A stretch of DNA of 64,000 nt, taken from Thysanoteuthis rhombus (Eukaryota > Mollusca > Cephalopoda > Oegopsida > Thysanoteuthidae). How positions within the stretch are numbered: the stretch's first letter is position 1; each line of letters begins with the position of its first letter. The DNA is taken from NCBI GenBank assembly GCA_963457665.1, contig OY735207.1, forward strand, positions 56,070,779 through 56,134,778. The letters run 5' to 3'. Of this stretch, positions 11,490-24,360 are shown in pieces. The notes beneath the pieces were generated by a model that worked only from the letters and a program-made list of their open reading frames with translations, did no database searches and had not been told where the DNA came from. Position numbers and translations under genes: made by a program.

Positions 11490-12065
11490 GACTAAAAATT
11501 GATAGGAATGGATTATTATCCTATTCTTCATTGATTCTATCGTTATCACCATCACAATCATCATATTCATCATCTTAATCTCCTACGTACTAAATTCAAA
11601 ACAGAAGTACAAGTATCGAACCCTGTCGGCATATAGGTGAGCGAATAAAGAGTTGAAAGAGAGACAGATTGGGATGCAGAAGGGGTGTGTGAGGGTTACA
11701 GAGAAGGTAGAAAAGTAGTTTCCAAGGCAACAGACGATAACCAGCTTCACTTAAGAAATGTTTACCGCTTTATAAAAACCACCTGACAGTGTTTTTTCCA
11801 TTTATGTAGGAAGCGCCAAAAAATGGCTCCAGTCTGAAAGATAAAACGGAAACCATTCCTGGATGAAAACGGAATAAAAGAGGACCACACAGTCAGACAA
11901 AGGCAAATGGCATTCCTACAGGAAGGCAGCATTTAGCGCAGGGTTGTCCAGTCGTGCTCAATGTAAAAGCCACGTTGAATAAAGTTCAGATTGTTTGAAG
12001 TTTGAGAGCCGCACGATTATATTCACGAAGATATTCTTTATCGTTAGGTACGCACTCTGTTGGCA
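11490..12065. other. No gene seen; hAT-like terminus near 11939
   Basis: At 11939 the sequence 'cagggttgtccagtcgtgct', followed at about 12004 by 'gagccgcacg', resembles hAT transposon ends of the 'CAGGGGTGTCCAA..' type. No opposite terminus was found. Confidence 0.4.
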
Positions 12066-12069
12066 AGAT

Positions 12070-12612
12070 TTCCACAGGATGAGCTCAATCTTCAAAATCA
12101 AGAAAATACCACTAGTGCTAAGAAGAAAAGTTATCAACTAATACGTCCCCCCGATAGTAACCTATGGGGCTGAAGCATAGAACCTAACTGAAACACTGAT
12201 CCTTAAACTGAGAACCATGCAACGTGCCCAAGAGATAATCATACCCAACGTTACATAGAAAGATCACCAAACAGCACAATGTATTAGATATTGAGATATC
12301 ACAAAACAACAGAATATATTAGAGGAAAGACAGAAGTCAGAGATATCATAGAAACCATAGGAAAACCTGAATGGCAATGGGCTTGTCATATTTTGACAAT
12401 GTCAAACAAGTGCTAGACATTATAACTCACAACATGGATCCTCAGAGATCACATGCAAAACTGGGGCCGATAAAGTATAAGATGGTGTGACGAACTAGAT
12501 GATTTCAGAAAGTACTGGCTACGTGACGCCCACGATAGAAAAGTCAGGCTAATCATAGGGAAGGTCTAAGTACATCGAGGACGCTGAAAGGCTGCCGCTG
12601 ATGATGATGACG
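12070..12612 (+). mobile_element. RTE-type LINE, 5'-truncated 3' end
   Basis: Plus-strand similarity to the 32-33 kb RTE copy starts in the thumb ('tcaaaatcaagaaaatacca'), passes 'cctatggggctgaagcatag' (the YGAE region) and 'cagaaagtactggctacgtg' (the RKYWLRDAHD region), and ends in a GATGATGATGA tail. A short internal stretch near 12280-12310 looks duplicated. Several stops are present. Confidence 0.85.
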
Positions 12613-12619
12613 AAAACTC

Positions 12620-13098
12620 TGTTATGAAGATTTCATATGAATATTAAGTACAATATCTATTCACGTATCTATTTTTAAACCTGTTAATTTGTATTGATTG
12701 TATTGATTTTACCGATCACAAAGTTCACATTTATAGTCTTACCTATTATCTCTGTCACCTGACATTTCTCTGTAATCCTGGCTGACCTGACATTCTGTTA
12801 ATTTCTTTGCCTTCAACCAGCACTGAAGAACAACACTTGACTCAAATATATCGTTTAGAATTGGAATGAAATTCTCAATTATCTATACAAACCATGTACA
12901 TTGTACGAATGGTCTCCGCTCGGTGTCTACAGACAATGCGACGTCTCCTCAAGGGCACATGCCTGGACAAAGCGTATGGAATTTTCTAGGGAAGGCCCAG
13001 TTGTCAGAATCCCCCTCTTGGTTTCGCTGACGTAGTCTAGAGGAAAGCAGAGACTTAAGTTTAAATCCAGTGAGATCACTGTTCATAGCTGGTAAACA
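12620..13098. other. No gene seen
   Basis: No recognised repeat or coding frame. Confidence 0.6.
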
Positions 13099-13099
13099 A

Positions 13100-13490
13100 T
13101 TCTAAAGCGCAAAACCTCTCTAAGACTCCAGTACAAAGCCTGGAATTGGATTTCCTACCGTAAAATGAACAGCAAAATCAATCCTCACCAAATAATGGGT
13201 GTAAATCGATCTATAAAACCCTCATTCTCCTACCGTAATTTGAGATCTAACAGATTGCCAGGAAGCTGTCTTACTGATTTAACTATATTAACAAGTCATA
13301 CATATTAACGAACACTATGTACATACGCACAGACTTATTTCATTCTAATAAATGAATACATTTATACAAAAGAACATGCTTCTATAATTTTTTCTTGTGA
13401 TATATACAAAATAAAAGTTACTGTAATTATCTTCAGTGGGATTTTGACCCTGTAACAGTCAGGTTCTTACTTGTCTTTACTAACCATGAA
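13100..13490 (-). repeat. Family 3 (tRNA-headed repeat)
   Basis: Family 3 in its own orientation has an AT-rich lead with 'attagaatgaaataa', a tRNA-like head 'cagtaagacagcttcctggc', and a body containing 'attatttggtgaggattg'. This copy shows all three on the minus strand, together with the far-end signature (ctgtaattatcttcagtggg). The head's B box is degraded here. Class is uncertain; a tRNA-related SINE is the simplest reading. Confidence 0.65.
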
Positions 13491-13499
13491 TATTGATCA

Positions 13500-13912
13500 A
13501 CCATAGCCTTGGAAGATGATGAAGGGTTTTATCCTTTATTTCTATTTGTGCATGTGTTCGTATGTTTCTTTGCTTATGTATCCGTGTTTTCCAGCACTCC
13601 TGGCTACACTGTTTTGTCTATCGACTTGAAGATCAGCATCTGTACTGCACTCGACCCCTTTTAAAATTTGTTTTTCATTTTCATAAAAAATAACTCTTTT
13701 GACTTTTTGGTGCTTTATTTCTCAAGAATCTAGATATTTCTATTCGTTTTTTTTTACTCTTTTTAGATATTTTCTTGTGGAAAACGACAGTGATGTCATA
13801 AATAGAATTTATTCTGACCACATTTATTTTGTGATGGATCTGATTTAGCAAACTAAAATTTTGTCGCCACAGTTGTTCAATTATTGACTGTGATAGGAAG
13901 TTAAACTTACGT
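13500..13912 (+). repeat. Family 2
   Basis: Near full-length copy, from 'gaagggttttatcctttatt' to 'gttcaattattgactgtgat'. The minus-strand open frame of 174 codons at 13681-14205 is an antisense shadow of this copy and the hAT-like end next to it. Confidence 0.75.
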
Positions 13913-14034
13913 TTAAATCCAGCAGTTTTGCAGTCCATGTCTGGTGAATAATTACAAAGCGGGGCAATACTTCTCATTTGAATCCTACATAACCTGTGAC
14001 GAGAAACAGAACACAACCAAGATATTTCCACGCG

Positions 14035-14095
14035 TCGCACATCAAATGTCGTAAAGAGCTGCTGTGTACGGCCCGTGAGCCGCGATTTGGCCACC
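14035..14095 (-). mobile_element. hAT-type transposon terminus
   Basis: The minus strand reads ggggtggccaaatcgcggct, then cacgggccgt and a 'gcagctctttacga' motif. This is the pattern of hAT ends of the 'CAGGGGTGGCCAA..GCGGCTC..GGCTCTTT' type. The first bases (CAG) and an 8-bp target duplication are not visible. Confidence 0.5.
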
Positions 14096-14139
14096 CCGGG
14101 GAAATTTTGCAAAGATCTCAACGAACGTACATCCCGTAC

Positions 14140-14345
14140 CGACTTCCGCTCCCCAAACAGGGTGCGGCTCAAATATTGTTCAGCTGTAAAATGTTTACCT
14201 TTCAAGATTAATTATTCAGATCGAAGTTGATTGAATTTCCGCTGCCGACGCAGATAGGAAAGCGGCTGACTGCATTAATGATAACAGATGGATTTGTTAC
14301 AATCAGGAGAAAGGTTCAACGTTGTTGAATTACTCACATAAATAA
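14140..14345 (+). repeat. Family 6, copy 1
   Basis: About 190 bp matching 16.20-16.39 kb in the same orientation, from 'cccaaacagggtgcggctca' to 'gttgaattactcacataaat'. Class unknown. Confidence 0.7.
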
Positions 14346-14349
14346 ATAA

Positions 14350-16190
14350 TTACGATCTGGATAGCCGAGGATTTTCATAATTGAATCACCGTATCTTCAG
14401 AAGTCATCCGACCAACCAGCTCGTGATTTTTCTCTCTTTGCTTGTATCAGTGTTTGCATATGTGTGTCCAGAAACTCTAGGTCACATTTTGGAGGCTACA
14501 ACCGAGGAAATTTGCATGAATATAGCACTAAGCAGCCTATAGAAAATAAGTTTTTGTAAAAAAAAAAAATGAATAAAAATGCGTGATCATATCGGACTTA
14601 CAATGTGCGAATCTTGTGGAGGTATTTTTCCATTAAGATACTTTTTGATAAAAGATCTATTTTTTTTTCTAAGATAATTCTGAAGATAATCTTCGATTAT
14701 TTTTCAAAATAATTAGTTCTAATACACACACGAGCAACTGTGATTCATTTACGTGAGGCATGGATATCTCTGACTGATTTTGCTGAGCTAGAGATAAGCG
14801 ATAGGGTATATGTTATGAGGTTCCATGCAGATGCCTCAAACCGCTGATGATAACAAACCCTTTACATACCTTTTTTCAAATGAGTACATATCTATGATGA
14901 AGTTTACTTTATATAATACTCATCAAATAATAATATTGCGAATCAATTTTATCATTTTATATGATATTGTATAATGATATGGACTTTATATAAATATTCT
15001 TTAATATTATTATTCCATTTTGATACTTACTTCATATAAATTTTACTTTATATTAGCATTTGATATCATTATTTACTTTGTATACATTTCACTTTATGTT
15101 AATATTCTATATTATTTATCATTTTATATAAATATTATTTTATATTGATAGTTTGTATTAATATTTACCTTACGTAAATTTTTATAAATTGGGCTCGTTA
15201 ATCGATTAACAATAAAAATCTATCCGTATAAAAAAACTCCATACATGCAAATAAGAATGCATAATTGTACGTTTATATGCCCTGTTCTTGTTATAACCTG
15301 AAAGTTACAGTAGATTGGTCCATGTGAAATATATTGACATAGCTAACATATGGGGTTGTAATGTAATGAGGCTACTGTGGCATATCAATGGATAATGCGT
15401 CAAATCACTGGATGTTGAAAGCTAAAAGAAAAGTAAGAAGATTGAGAAAAATAAGAATTAAGCTGATTGATTGGTTTAATGGTATAGAACCATTGATTGG
15501 TGAATAAATGCTCAGATCAGTTGTGAACTAAGGAGCTCGGGTGTTTAGAATTTTTTTTATTGTTTTTTTCACAAAAAATAAATTGTGAATATAGTTTTTC
15601 TTTTTCACAAAAATTGGGATTACGAAGTACCAATTTGTAGATAAGGGAAGAGGGTGATGGGAAAGGGGGATAAAAGGAAGGGAATTAAAAAATTGTACTA
15701 AAGATAAAACTTTGACCAAATAAACGAAAAATAAAATGAGAGGGTCAATTTTTTTGGTTGATGTTTGGGGGTTAGGATTGAATAAGGTTTGGTCGAATTC
15801 CTTTCTCTTGACCTTTTTGACTTGTTTGAACCTATTAAGAATTGTATTCCCACCTGCATAGCTCTCCTGGCTATTGAAATATGTAAACGAAGGTAATTAT
15901 TCGCATAGTGGTTAAAAATAGGATATTTGGATTATCAAGAATAAATTACATTATATATCTTCAGGCTTCTCAGTGCTGAGCCATACATAAATAACCTTTT
16001 TTACGGATATATTCTCACCTATTCACATAAAACACATGTTTCTGTCTGTCTGGCTGTCTGTCTCTCACTGGTAACCCCCTTTAGGATGGATGCAGCTCAA
16101 CCAAATTTGGTATGCATTCTTAGTGGACTAAGGGGGAGAACTTGGACTATCTGCACTCCCACGCATTCATTCAGTACCACACCACTGGTT
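14350..16190. other. No gene seen; very AT-rich degenerate repeat at 14880-15190
   Basis: The 14.88-15.19 kb stretch repeats variants of 'actttatataaatatt' without a fixed period. A GTCT-rich patch lies at 16042-16068. No gene or transposon was recognised. Confidence 0.6.
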
Positions 16191-16194
16191 GCCT

Positions 16195-16395
16195 CACTAT
16201 CTTTGTCCCCCCCCCAAAGGTGTGGCTTAAATATTCTTCCGCTGTGAAATATTCACCTTTCGTGATTAATCATTTAGAAAAAATGTAATTGAATTTCCGT
16301 TACTGATGCAAATAGCAACTTCCTTCGTGAAAACTGATGGATTTGCTATAATCGGGGGAAAGGTTTGGATTTGTTGAATTACGCAAATAAACTAG
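16195..16395 (+). repeat. Family 6, copy 2
   Basis: Pairs with 14.14-14.35 kb. It begins in a C-run and 'caaaggtgtggcttaaatat' and ends at 'gttgaattacgcaaataaac'. Confidence 0.7.
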
Positions 16396-16729
16396 AAAAG
16401 CACTCGGGGAGTACCCTTCCCCTACGCCAACGTCGTACACTATCTAAAAACTCGTCTGACACCTAACGCATATTCAAAATCGTTATTGGTTTTGACGGCA
16501 TCGACAATCACTGACTAGACTGAAGAAAACCATAAAATCACGAAAGACCATTGTGTCAAATTCACAAAACTTCTGCAAAATTGTGGTCTTGATAAAACAG
16601 GTTTAGATAGTTGGCTAATAGAAATCGTCACGTGATCAACGTCTTTAGGCAACATTTTGTGCTAAGGATGATCAATTAAAATAGATTGGAAAAAAACGGT
16701 GATCATTGAATAAGTTGCCTCTATCGAAT

Positions 16730-17290
16730 TTTGTCGGGCAATCTTCTCAAAGTCAGGATTTCCCCCCAAATTAAGCTTGAATGATGTGGGACACAAATTG
16801 AGAGATCAATTTAGCATAAACTTATATCGCAAATTGACTACCACTTCTTAAAAAAAACTATATTTAGGGTAGATTTTCAAAAAACAAACAGAATCGATTT
16901 TTGCCAGCATACGAAGGAGAATATGTTTAAATTTTCAGAGCTCCAGCTCAATCTACGTGGTGTGTACGCGTGATACATAAGCAGTCAGCCAGCCAACCGG
17001 AACAATATGAAAACTGAAGATACCTATGTTGACAGTTTTATTAATTTCTCATAGACTCACAGCGATCGTTTGTTATCCTTGTTAGAGCAGAGGTCCACCA
17101 AGTGCAGGTCATGGCCTCGTATTGCAGATGAAGAAAGAGTATCTAACCATCTATAAAATGAGACTTGTCTTTAACATTCATTTTATCAAAATATTATTCG
17201 GTTAAAAAACTATCTAAACAGCAAATGCACTGAGAGGATTGATTGATTCATACTCTTGCAGTATTCATGGTCAGAAAGATTCGGAAATAG
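16730..17290 (+). repeat. Family 1 with an attached hAT-like segment
   Basis: Family 1 blocks run to about 17070. They are followed by 'gcagaggtccaccaagtgca', which resembles a hAT end, and then by 'cattcattttatcaaaatat' and 'gcaaatgcactgagag'. The same junction occurs at 21.96-22.71 kb, so the composite was copied as a unit. Confidence 0.7.
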
Positions 17291-17619
17291 ATTTGGTGAC
17301 ATTTTTGGTTGACAGGTACTAATATCAAAAGAACTGAAGGAAGCGCACAGTTTTCGCGGTATGAATACATGTTGTGTTACTTCCCTTGAAATTCATATTT
17401 GGTTCACTTTTTTTCGCGCAGGATTATCAGAGTATTTCAGTCTAAAACAAAGCCTTGGATTCGCTCCTAAAATGTATCGCTTTTTCTGAAACTCATTGTT
17501 CATACTTCCAGAAGATTCGATGGAAATTGTCGCCAAATCCTCGTGTAGACAGATCACTAAGAAGAACCAATGAAAAGATCTGAATACGTATACCTTTTTT
17601 CCGTTTGCAGAGGTAAATA

Positions 17620-18040
17620 AAGTTCATGAGCCTTTTAGTGTCTATCGCTAGATATAAACCTTTCCCATGGTCACCAGACTGTCTATCATGGAGGCCACGA
17701 AGCCAATACTTTCTGAACATTTCTAGTTCGTCATACAATCTCATTTTTGGCTGGCCTCAGTTTCGCATATGATCTCTGGGGATCCACGTTGCAATTCGTG
17801 ATGTTCAGAGGTTGTCTGACATTCTAGCAACAAAACCAACCCATCGCCATTTGAGTTTTTGATGAATTCTTTGATATCCCAGATTTTTTTTCTTCTATAT
17901 TCAATGCTGTTTTGTGATCCCTTCATGTGATGTTGAGCATGGTTCCTCTCTGTGCACGTTGCATGGTTCTCACTTTGAGGGGAAATTCTTGGACATGTTT
18001 ACATAGGTTCCGATCGTGGGGATACATTGGCTGTAATACT
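17620..18040 (-). mobile_element. RTE-type LINE, 5'-truncated 3' end
   Basis: On the minus strand it retains 'MFRKYWLRGLHDRQ' and the thumb-side 'gaaccatgcaacgtgcacag' region. The trinucleotide tail is not visible, so the 3' end is probably eroded. Confidence 0.82.
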
Positions 18041-18044
18041 TCCA

Positions 18045-18375
18045 AAAAAATTCAATTGGAAGTTAACTTACTAGTTTTTACACTCAAGAAATTAAGGACT
18101 TCATCATTGTGAGCAACAGGTTCCCACGCTATGCATGAGCTGGAGAGGCGTAAAGCGAAGACGCAATTACCATTTATTTATATTGGAAAACTCGCTGAGC
18201 ATTCCCACACACAAAAATAACCTTAAATGTTGGCCAGATTCATCCTAGGCGTTACACTCTCACGAGCACTCTTTGGTTATTTTGCGACTCTAAAATACAT
18301 CTCGCTAATGGATGCACAAAATTGATCGAAATAAAGCGTAGATGATCACAGACACAGTTCAAAGTAGGCTTCCTT
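18045..18375. other. No gene seen
   Basis: The stretch at 18110-18170 (gcatgagctggagaggcgta) recalls the 33.87-33.93 kb sequence, but no family is defined. Confidence 0.5.
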
Positions 18376-18377
18376 TC

Positions 18378-18787
18378 TCCCATGTAGCTGAAACACGGAA
18401 CCTAACCTAAAGATTGACCTGCAAACTGAGAACCATGCAACGTGTACAGTAGAAAATCATGCTCAACATAACATGGAGAGACCATGAGACCAACAGCATA
18501 TTTGGAAAATGAAGGAGTCAGAGATATAGGAACCATTAGAAAACTCAGAGGGCAATGAGCGGGTCATGTTGCAAGAATGTCAGACAGCCGCTGTATATCA
18601 CGACACCTGACGTGGATCCTATGCATAACTGTAGCCAGAAGGAAATATATGGAATGACAAACTAGATGAATAAGAGAGTATTGGCTCCGCGACGCCCATG
18701 ATAGAAAAATCTGGCGAATCCTGGGGAAAGTCTTTGTCTAACGACGAATGCTAAAAGTCTAATGATGATGATGATGATGATGATGAG
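18378..18787 (+). mobile_element. RTE-type LINE, 5'-truncated 3' end
   Basis: Runs from 'gctgaaacacggaacctaac' (the AETWNLT region) through 'gagtattggctccgcgacgc' to a (GAT)n tail at 18763-18787. Multiple frameshifts. Confidence 0.87.
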
Positions 18788-18949
18788 TGGAAAGGTGGTA
18801 GTGTGAAGCGTACTTTTGTAAAGTGGGGGATACGTTCACTTCTAACCATGGAACTGAATCAGATATCATCTTTGCCAGCACACGTGAAAATAATAATTCC
18901 AAATTGCGATGTGCATCCGGGGCTTTTGGTGGAATTACAGAATTTGTCA

Positions 18950-19455
18950 GCCTTTTCGTTTCCATCTAAAGACCTAACTAACAAAACAGGTCTGGTTAGT
19001 CACTCAATAGAAACTTTCTCGTGAACTACGTCTTTTCATAGCATGTCGTATTGGGGTGTTAGGAATTGTCAAAAAGAAAAAAAGAACTGGTCAATTAATT
19101 AATTACTCATCTCACCTTTTGTTGGGAGGTGATCAGTAAAAAAGCAAAAAAACAAAAGAAAATATGAACTCAGTCGAACAAAAAAACTAAGAGACCGATT
19201 TAGAATAAACTTACATTGTAAATTGAGCCCCCAGCCAACAGAAAACCTTTTTTGGTTGGGATTTAAAAAAAAAAAAAAAGGTTCTTCCTGAACATAATAA
19301 GGTGTAAATATTTGAATTTTCAGCCCTATAGCTCAATGGACCTGTACGCACGACATGGTAATACATAGGTAGCCAACTAGCTATACGGACAATCGTTTGA
19401 AAAGTGAAGAGACCTATGTTGACAGTTTTAATAACCATCTCAGTTGACGGTTCCT
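18950..19455 (+). repeat. Family 1
   Basis: One of the longest copies. It includes the 5' block 'ctggttagtcactcaataga', the 'caccttttgttgggaggtga' block, the A-run at about 19265-19280 and the terminal 'gaagagacctatgttgacag'. Confidence 0.78.
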
Positions 19456-19459
19456 TATA

Positions 19460-20480
19460 ATTAAACAGGTAACCATGACTGATAGAATGAATACATTTCG
19501 CTTGGGGCTCTCATATGTACGGGGAGTGTAGGGAAAGTAGATGTGCCGTGGATCCTAGCTTGATTCCCACGTATGGAATATGATTGACAACGTGTCAGTT
19601 CCTTTGCAAGATGCATAGATTTAGCCCAAGGGACACGTAATCTTCCAAGCTCATTATTTAATACACACACCTAAAAAGACAGGCACTCACTCACTCGAAG
19701 ACACACCTATACACAAAACACCCCCCCCCATATAGATTCTATCTTACACAGCAATGTATTCACTCTTAAAGGAACAGATTCATCTAAATACCGTATTTCT
19801 CCATGTATGACCTGTTACCACAGAACTATAAATTCGAATGAAAAATACATTTTCCCGAGAACAAAATTGTGTACCATTATATAAACAAGTTGGTTCAAAT
19901 AATTTTCAAAGCTTGATTGGAATATTTTGACTATGTTTGCTATTTCTGCGTCGTATAACTTCGGTGATTATAAAGTAATGACTTTATTTTTTGATATCAA
20001 CCTGATATCAACCCGAACTGGTCAATGTGATTGTGGAACATCGATCAACAAGAAATCCATGTCACTTTTCACACGTTCGATCATTCACAGTACCTTCTCC
20101 ATAAACTGCACAGATCTCTTTTTTGTGCGTTCGATCTGCATATTAATTTTTCTTAAAATGGAAACAAAAATCTTAATTCATTATTCTATTATGCCTCTGG
20201 AGATCTCCAGGTAGACACAATATTTACACATCACCTTCAAAATAAATACAAAATTCATAAAAACATTCAATGTGCATAAAACAAAATTTAAAAAATCGAG
20301 GTTCTATTTGTTTTTCCTTAGCATATTTTGTAAACAACGTATAAATTTAGGTTGGTCAGGCCATTATCAACATCCAATTGACAAATGCGTCCAGATTCTA
20401 TGAATCAGTTAAAATATTAAAAAAAAGCACACGATGTACTTTATAGAAAAACTACATTGACAATGAAGCACAATCCGCTG
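19460..20480. other. No gene seen
   Basis: No recognised repeat. The small open frames are AT-rich and show no family similarity I can name. Confidence 0.55.
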
Positions 20481-20481
20481 A

Positions 20482-20652
20482 TCAGAAAATCTCCTCAAAC
20501 GGATTCCCAAAATGTCTTTGAATGCTAATGCTCTTTCCATAATTTCTAAACTTATCTAAATCATTTTTAAAACTCTCTGTACTATAACTATTTTTAACAT
20601 GACTAGGCAACTTACTCCGAAAAAATGTATAACTCAATAGGAGGAAAAAAAC
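20482..20652 (-). pseudogene. Possible LINE reverse transcriptase C-terminus
   Basis: The minus strand reads FFRSKLPSHVKNS followed by STESFKNDLDKF and then a stop. This recalls the C-terminal tail of jockey/CR1-like reverse transcriptases ('FF..RVVN.WN.LP..VV....S...FK..LD.F'). No RT core was found upstream. The match is short, so chance or a different LINE group is possible. Confidence 0.35.
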
Positions 20653-20659
20653 CTTTGCT

Positions 20660-21100
20660 AAACTTATTACTTATTTTCTTACATCTTCAATACTAGAATC
20701 AATAAACAAAAAATACGCCAATTTTGAAAGTTTATAAAAGAAAGATGTACGCAGATATGACAGCTGTCACAATACAATAAAGATCGATCTTTTCGAATGG
20801 AGTTAGATAATCGTTCGCATTCTCCTCCCTCAAACGATGTTCTGTGCGAGGAAAAACCGGAAAGAGAATAGACTCTGTTCAAAACCTGCGACGTTGTATA
20901 TATAATTTTTGACAGTATTCGGCGACTTTTGTCAACATTTGTTTCTGTAATAGAAAATATTTATCAAGTTAAAAAAAATATTTGTTTCAAATTTGTTTTC
21001 AGGTTAATTTGCATTAGAATGTCTGAAGAAAAAAAATCGTTGCATCATAAACAAAAGGAAAATATCGTCTGAAATGCAATATAATCTATTGGTAAAGGAA
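20660..21100. other. No gene seen
   Basis: AT-rich DNA up to the next microsatellite. The 67-codon minus-strand frame at 20679-20882 has no recognisable domain. Confidence 0.55.
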
Positions 21101-21109
21101 AAAAAGTTA

Positions 21110-21315
<206 letters not shown>

Positions 21316-21348
21316 ACGTTAACACATTAGTTATAAACACTTCAGTCT

Positions 21349-21495
21349 GCTTTTTTTTTCTTTGCTTTTCTTTTCTTTGTTTGTTTCTTTCTTTCATTCT
21401 TTCTTTCTTTCTTTCTTTCATTCTTTCTTTCTCTCTTCCTTTCTTTCATTCTTTCTTATTTTCATTCTTTCTTTTTTTTTCATTTTTTCTTTCAT

Positions 21496-21530
<35 letters not shown>

Positions 21531-21535
21531 CGTAC
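21349..21535. repeat. (CTTT)n tetranucleotide repeat
   Basis: Imperfect CTTT/CATT array on the plus strand. The pure part is near 21495-21530. Confidence 0.95.
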
Positions 21536-21539
21536 TCCA

Positions 21540-21955
21540 TTTTTTTTAATCCCAAGAATTGTTTTCAAAACATAATGATATGATGTAGTGTGAGTACTAC
21601 TTCTTTTTCATTCCCTCTCTTACTATATCCCGTCTTATAAGGATACCAGCTTTCTTTCTCTGTTGGGAACGTAGTCTATCTCTCTTCTAGCACTCTCCCT
21701 CTCTCTCTCTCTCTCTTCGGTTTATTTAATTCCTTACTAACATTGTTCATTTATTCAAATCTGTTTTCAACATGAAATTTCTGCCGTTCTTAGAACTGCC
21801 GACATACGTCGCACTCAGAAAGCTTCGAAGGAAAGACTGGAAATTTGTGTTTTAGCTATCTTCTATTTTAATGAATTCAGATTCGAGCAAAATTCATTCT
21901 TCGGAATTCTGGTCAAATTCCTCCTAGCTTCCACCAGTGGCTCGAATCCAAAAGA
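21540..21955. other. No gene seen
   Basis: Contains a short (CT)n run at 21694-21715. No recognised element. Confidence 0.6.
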
Positions 21956-21959
21956 CCAG

Positions 21960-22715
21960 GTCTGTTTAGTTGCGCGATTAATAAAAAAAAAAAAAAAAAA
22001 ACCAATCTCGTGACCAATGTATTTTGGCAACATACCATACCATCAATGAAAAAAGTAAAAACCGGAGATCAATGAATGATTCACCCATCTCGCCTTTTGT
22101 TGGACAGTGATCACAAGAGAACGTCTAAATTCAAAACAAAGTGTGAAAGCTGCCGGACGTAAAGTTGGGGATTAATTTAGCATAAACTTATGTACAAATT
22201 GCCTCCATCACTAATAACCTATTTAGAAGATAAATTTGAAAGAAGAAAAAAAAAAGGAAGAAAAAAGAAAACCACGGTAATAATAAGTAAATGATTAAAC
22301 TTTCGGCTTCCTAGCTCCAATAGTACAGCCTGTGTGTATGATTCATATCTCGTACATACATATGTAGCCAGTCTGTCAAGCCAACTTGAAAACTGAAGAG
22401 ACCTATGATGACAGTTTTTGTTAACGGTTTCCATCACACCCACGGCGATCATTTATAATTGTATCAGTAGACGTCAACGAAGTGCAGATCATGACATAAT
22501 ATTTTGGAAGAAAGAATGTCTATCTATAAAACATGTCTAATCTTCAACATTCATTTTATCAAAATGTTATTTATTTTATTAAAAAGACTTATCTTATTGC
22601 TATAAATTATATAAAAATTAGATATTATTCGTTTAATCAAAAACCATCTAAATAGCAAATGCACTGAGAAAATTGATGTTTTATGCTCTTACAGTATTTA
22701 TGATCAGCAAGAAGT
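21960..22715 (+). repeat. Family 1 with the same attached segment as 16.7-17.3 kb
   Basis: Family 1 blocks cover about 21960-22440. The attached segment follows, with 'gtcaacgaagtgcagatcat' and 'gcaaatgcactgagaaaatt', plus an extra AT-rich insertion near 22570-22625. Confidence 0.72.
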
Positions 22716-23017
22716 TGTTTTCTTGGTATTTTCGGCTATCGCATCTTGTAACACTTGCACAGCCACCTATCAAGAAAAATCAAGGAGAAGAGGAGAAAGA
22801 CAATAGAAAAATCTGAAAGATGCGTAAGTAATGAAACAGAAAATTGAGAAAGGCAGCATATATGATTATTTTTTCAGTTGAAACGTATTCCATCGAGTCG
22901 TTTTTGGTATCGTCTAGATGTAATAAATAAGTAACATTTTTATTCGGTTTATTGCGATGAAATTAATGATATTTTCTTTATAGAATGTGTATATTTTGAT
23001 AAAATAATGTTCATATT

Positions 23018-23640
23018 TCATCATCATCGTCAGCAGCCTTTTAGCACCCGTCACAGAATCTCTCTATCATGGGCATTGCGGAGCCAGTTCTTCCTAGATT
23101 TATCAAGCTCGTTACACCACCTTATTTTCTCTCGGCCACAATTTTGCATATGATCTGTGGGGATCCACATTGCAAGTGGTGAGGTCCATTGGTTGTTTGA
23201 CATTCTTGCAACATAGCCTGTCCATCACCGTTCAAGTTTTTCAATAGATTTTATGTTATCTCAGACTCCGTCTTCTCCTTGATATATAGTGGTGTCTTGT
23301 GATCTCACCATGTGAGAATGAATATGATTCTCTTATGTGTACGTTGCGTACTTCTCAGTTCGAGGGCCAGTCTTTAGGTTAGATTCCATATTTCAGCTCC
23401 ATAGGTAACTAAGATACAGTGGTTGTACACTCTTCTTTTTAGAAATCGTGGGATTTTCTTGTTCTTGAAAGTTGAGCTTGCCAGCCAAATGTGATTCTTC
23501 ACTTTATTTCTTCTTCTTTTGAGAATTTCATGGCCATTTGCTGTTCTAGGTAGCTATAGTTGTCTACTCTCTCCCGTTCTAATCATAATATGTAATACAT
23601 CTTCTAGTTTTGAGGTGAATATTTTCACTAATATTCTGCA
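23018..23640 (-). mobile_element. RTE-type LINE, 5'-truncated 3' end
   Basis: One of the longer truncated copies. Minus-strand similarity to the 32-33 kb RTE runs from near the 'KVDHYIYLG' region (gtagacaactatagctacct) to the ATGATGATGA tail at 23018-23030. About 20 bp in the 3' end is deleted near 23050. There is no intact frame. Confidence 0.85.
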
Positions 23641-24355
23641 TTCATTTTCAGAGTTATCTGTGGGCGTTGCAGACCCATCGACCCCGAAATGAAAATCTTC
23701 TTGCTAGAGTATAAACTTATTCACATGTGTCTCTAACAGCCTCCAATGTTACCCTAGCATATATATTTCCAACATGGAATGGAGCACAATGGTGGATGAG
23801 GAATATATACGATAAATAAATATATTGCTTAAATTAAACCCCACTGACCGTCCAGTTCCGTGGAGTAGAGGGAGGAAACCAGCCTCCGGGTCTGCAGCTA
23901 AGGTTTCGATCTGGCCTCGTGGTACTGGATGGGATAATGGATAGTCTCTAACCACACTGAAGAGTTGTAGTACAGCGAGGCTGCTGTCTGTGGATGACAC
24001 AATAAAATATATATATATATATAAAATCTGCAGATTGTAGATGTTTTTTTTATGTCTAATGATGTTTTCACTCGATTCTAAACTGAGAGTTGATATTTTA
24101 GTCGTCAAACTGTTGACAATTTACCGTTCCACTCAAATTTTGCATTTGCTGCAATAAATTTGGTGAAAATATAACTCCAGCCATAAGACCGCTACGGTTT
24201 TCCAAATGTATTTTTGGACTATATCAACTATGTTATCGTAACATCTTCAATTATTCACTTAGTCAACGGCTAGAACGATGAACTCAATAACTGCTCGGGG
24301 GGCAAAGGAAAATATGTATTAGATTAGTATTTCTCTGAATTTTTGAGATGAGGTA
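23641..24355. other. No gene seen; possible SINE-like patch at 23830-23970
   Basis: The patch contains 'gcagctaaggtttcgatctg', a weak B-box-like sequence. The 119-codon minus-strand frame here has no recognised domain. Confidence 0.4.
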
Positions 24356-24360
24356 TTTTT

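Noticed and set aside
13681..14211. 174-codon minus frame and 71-codon plus frame
   Set aside because: They overlap a family 2 repeat and a hAT-like terminus, and show no domain.
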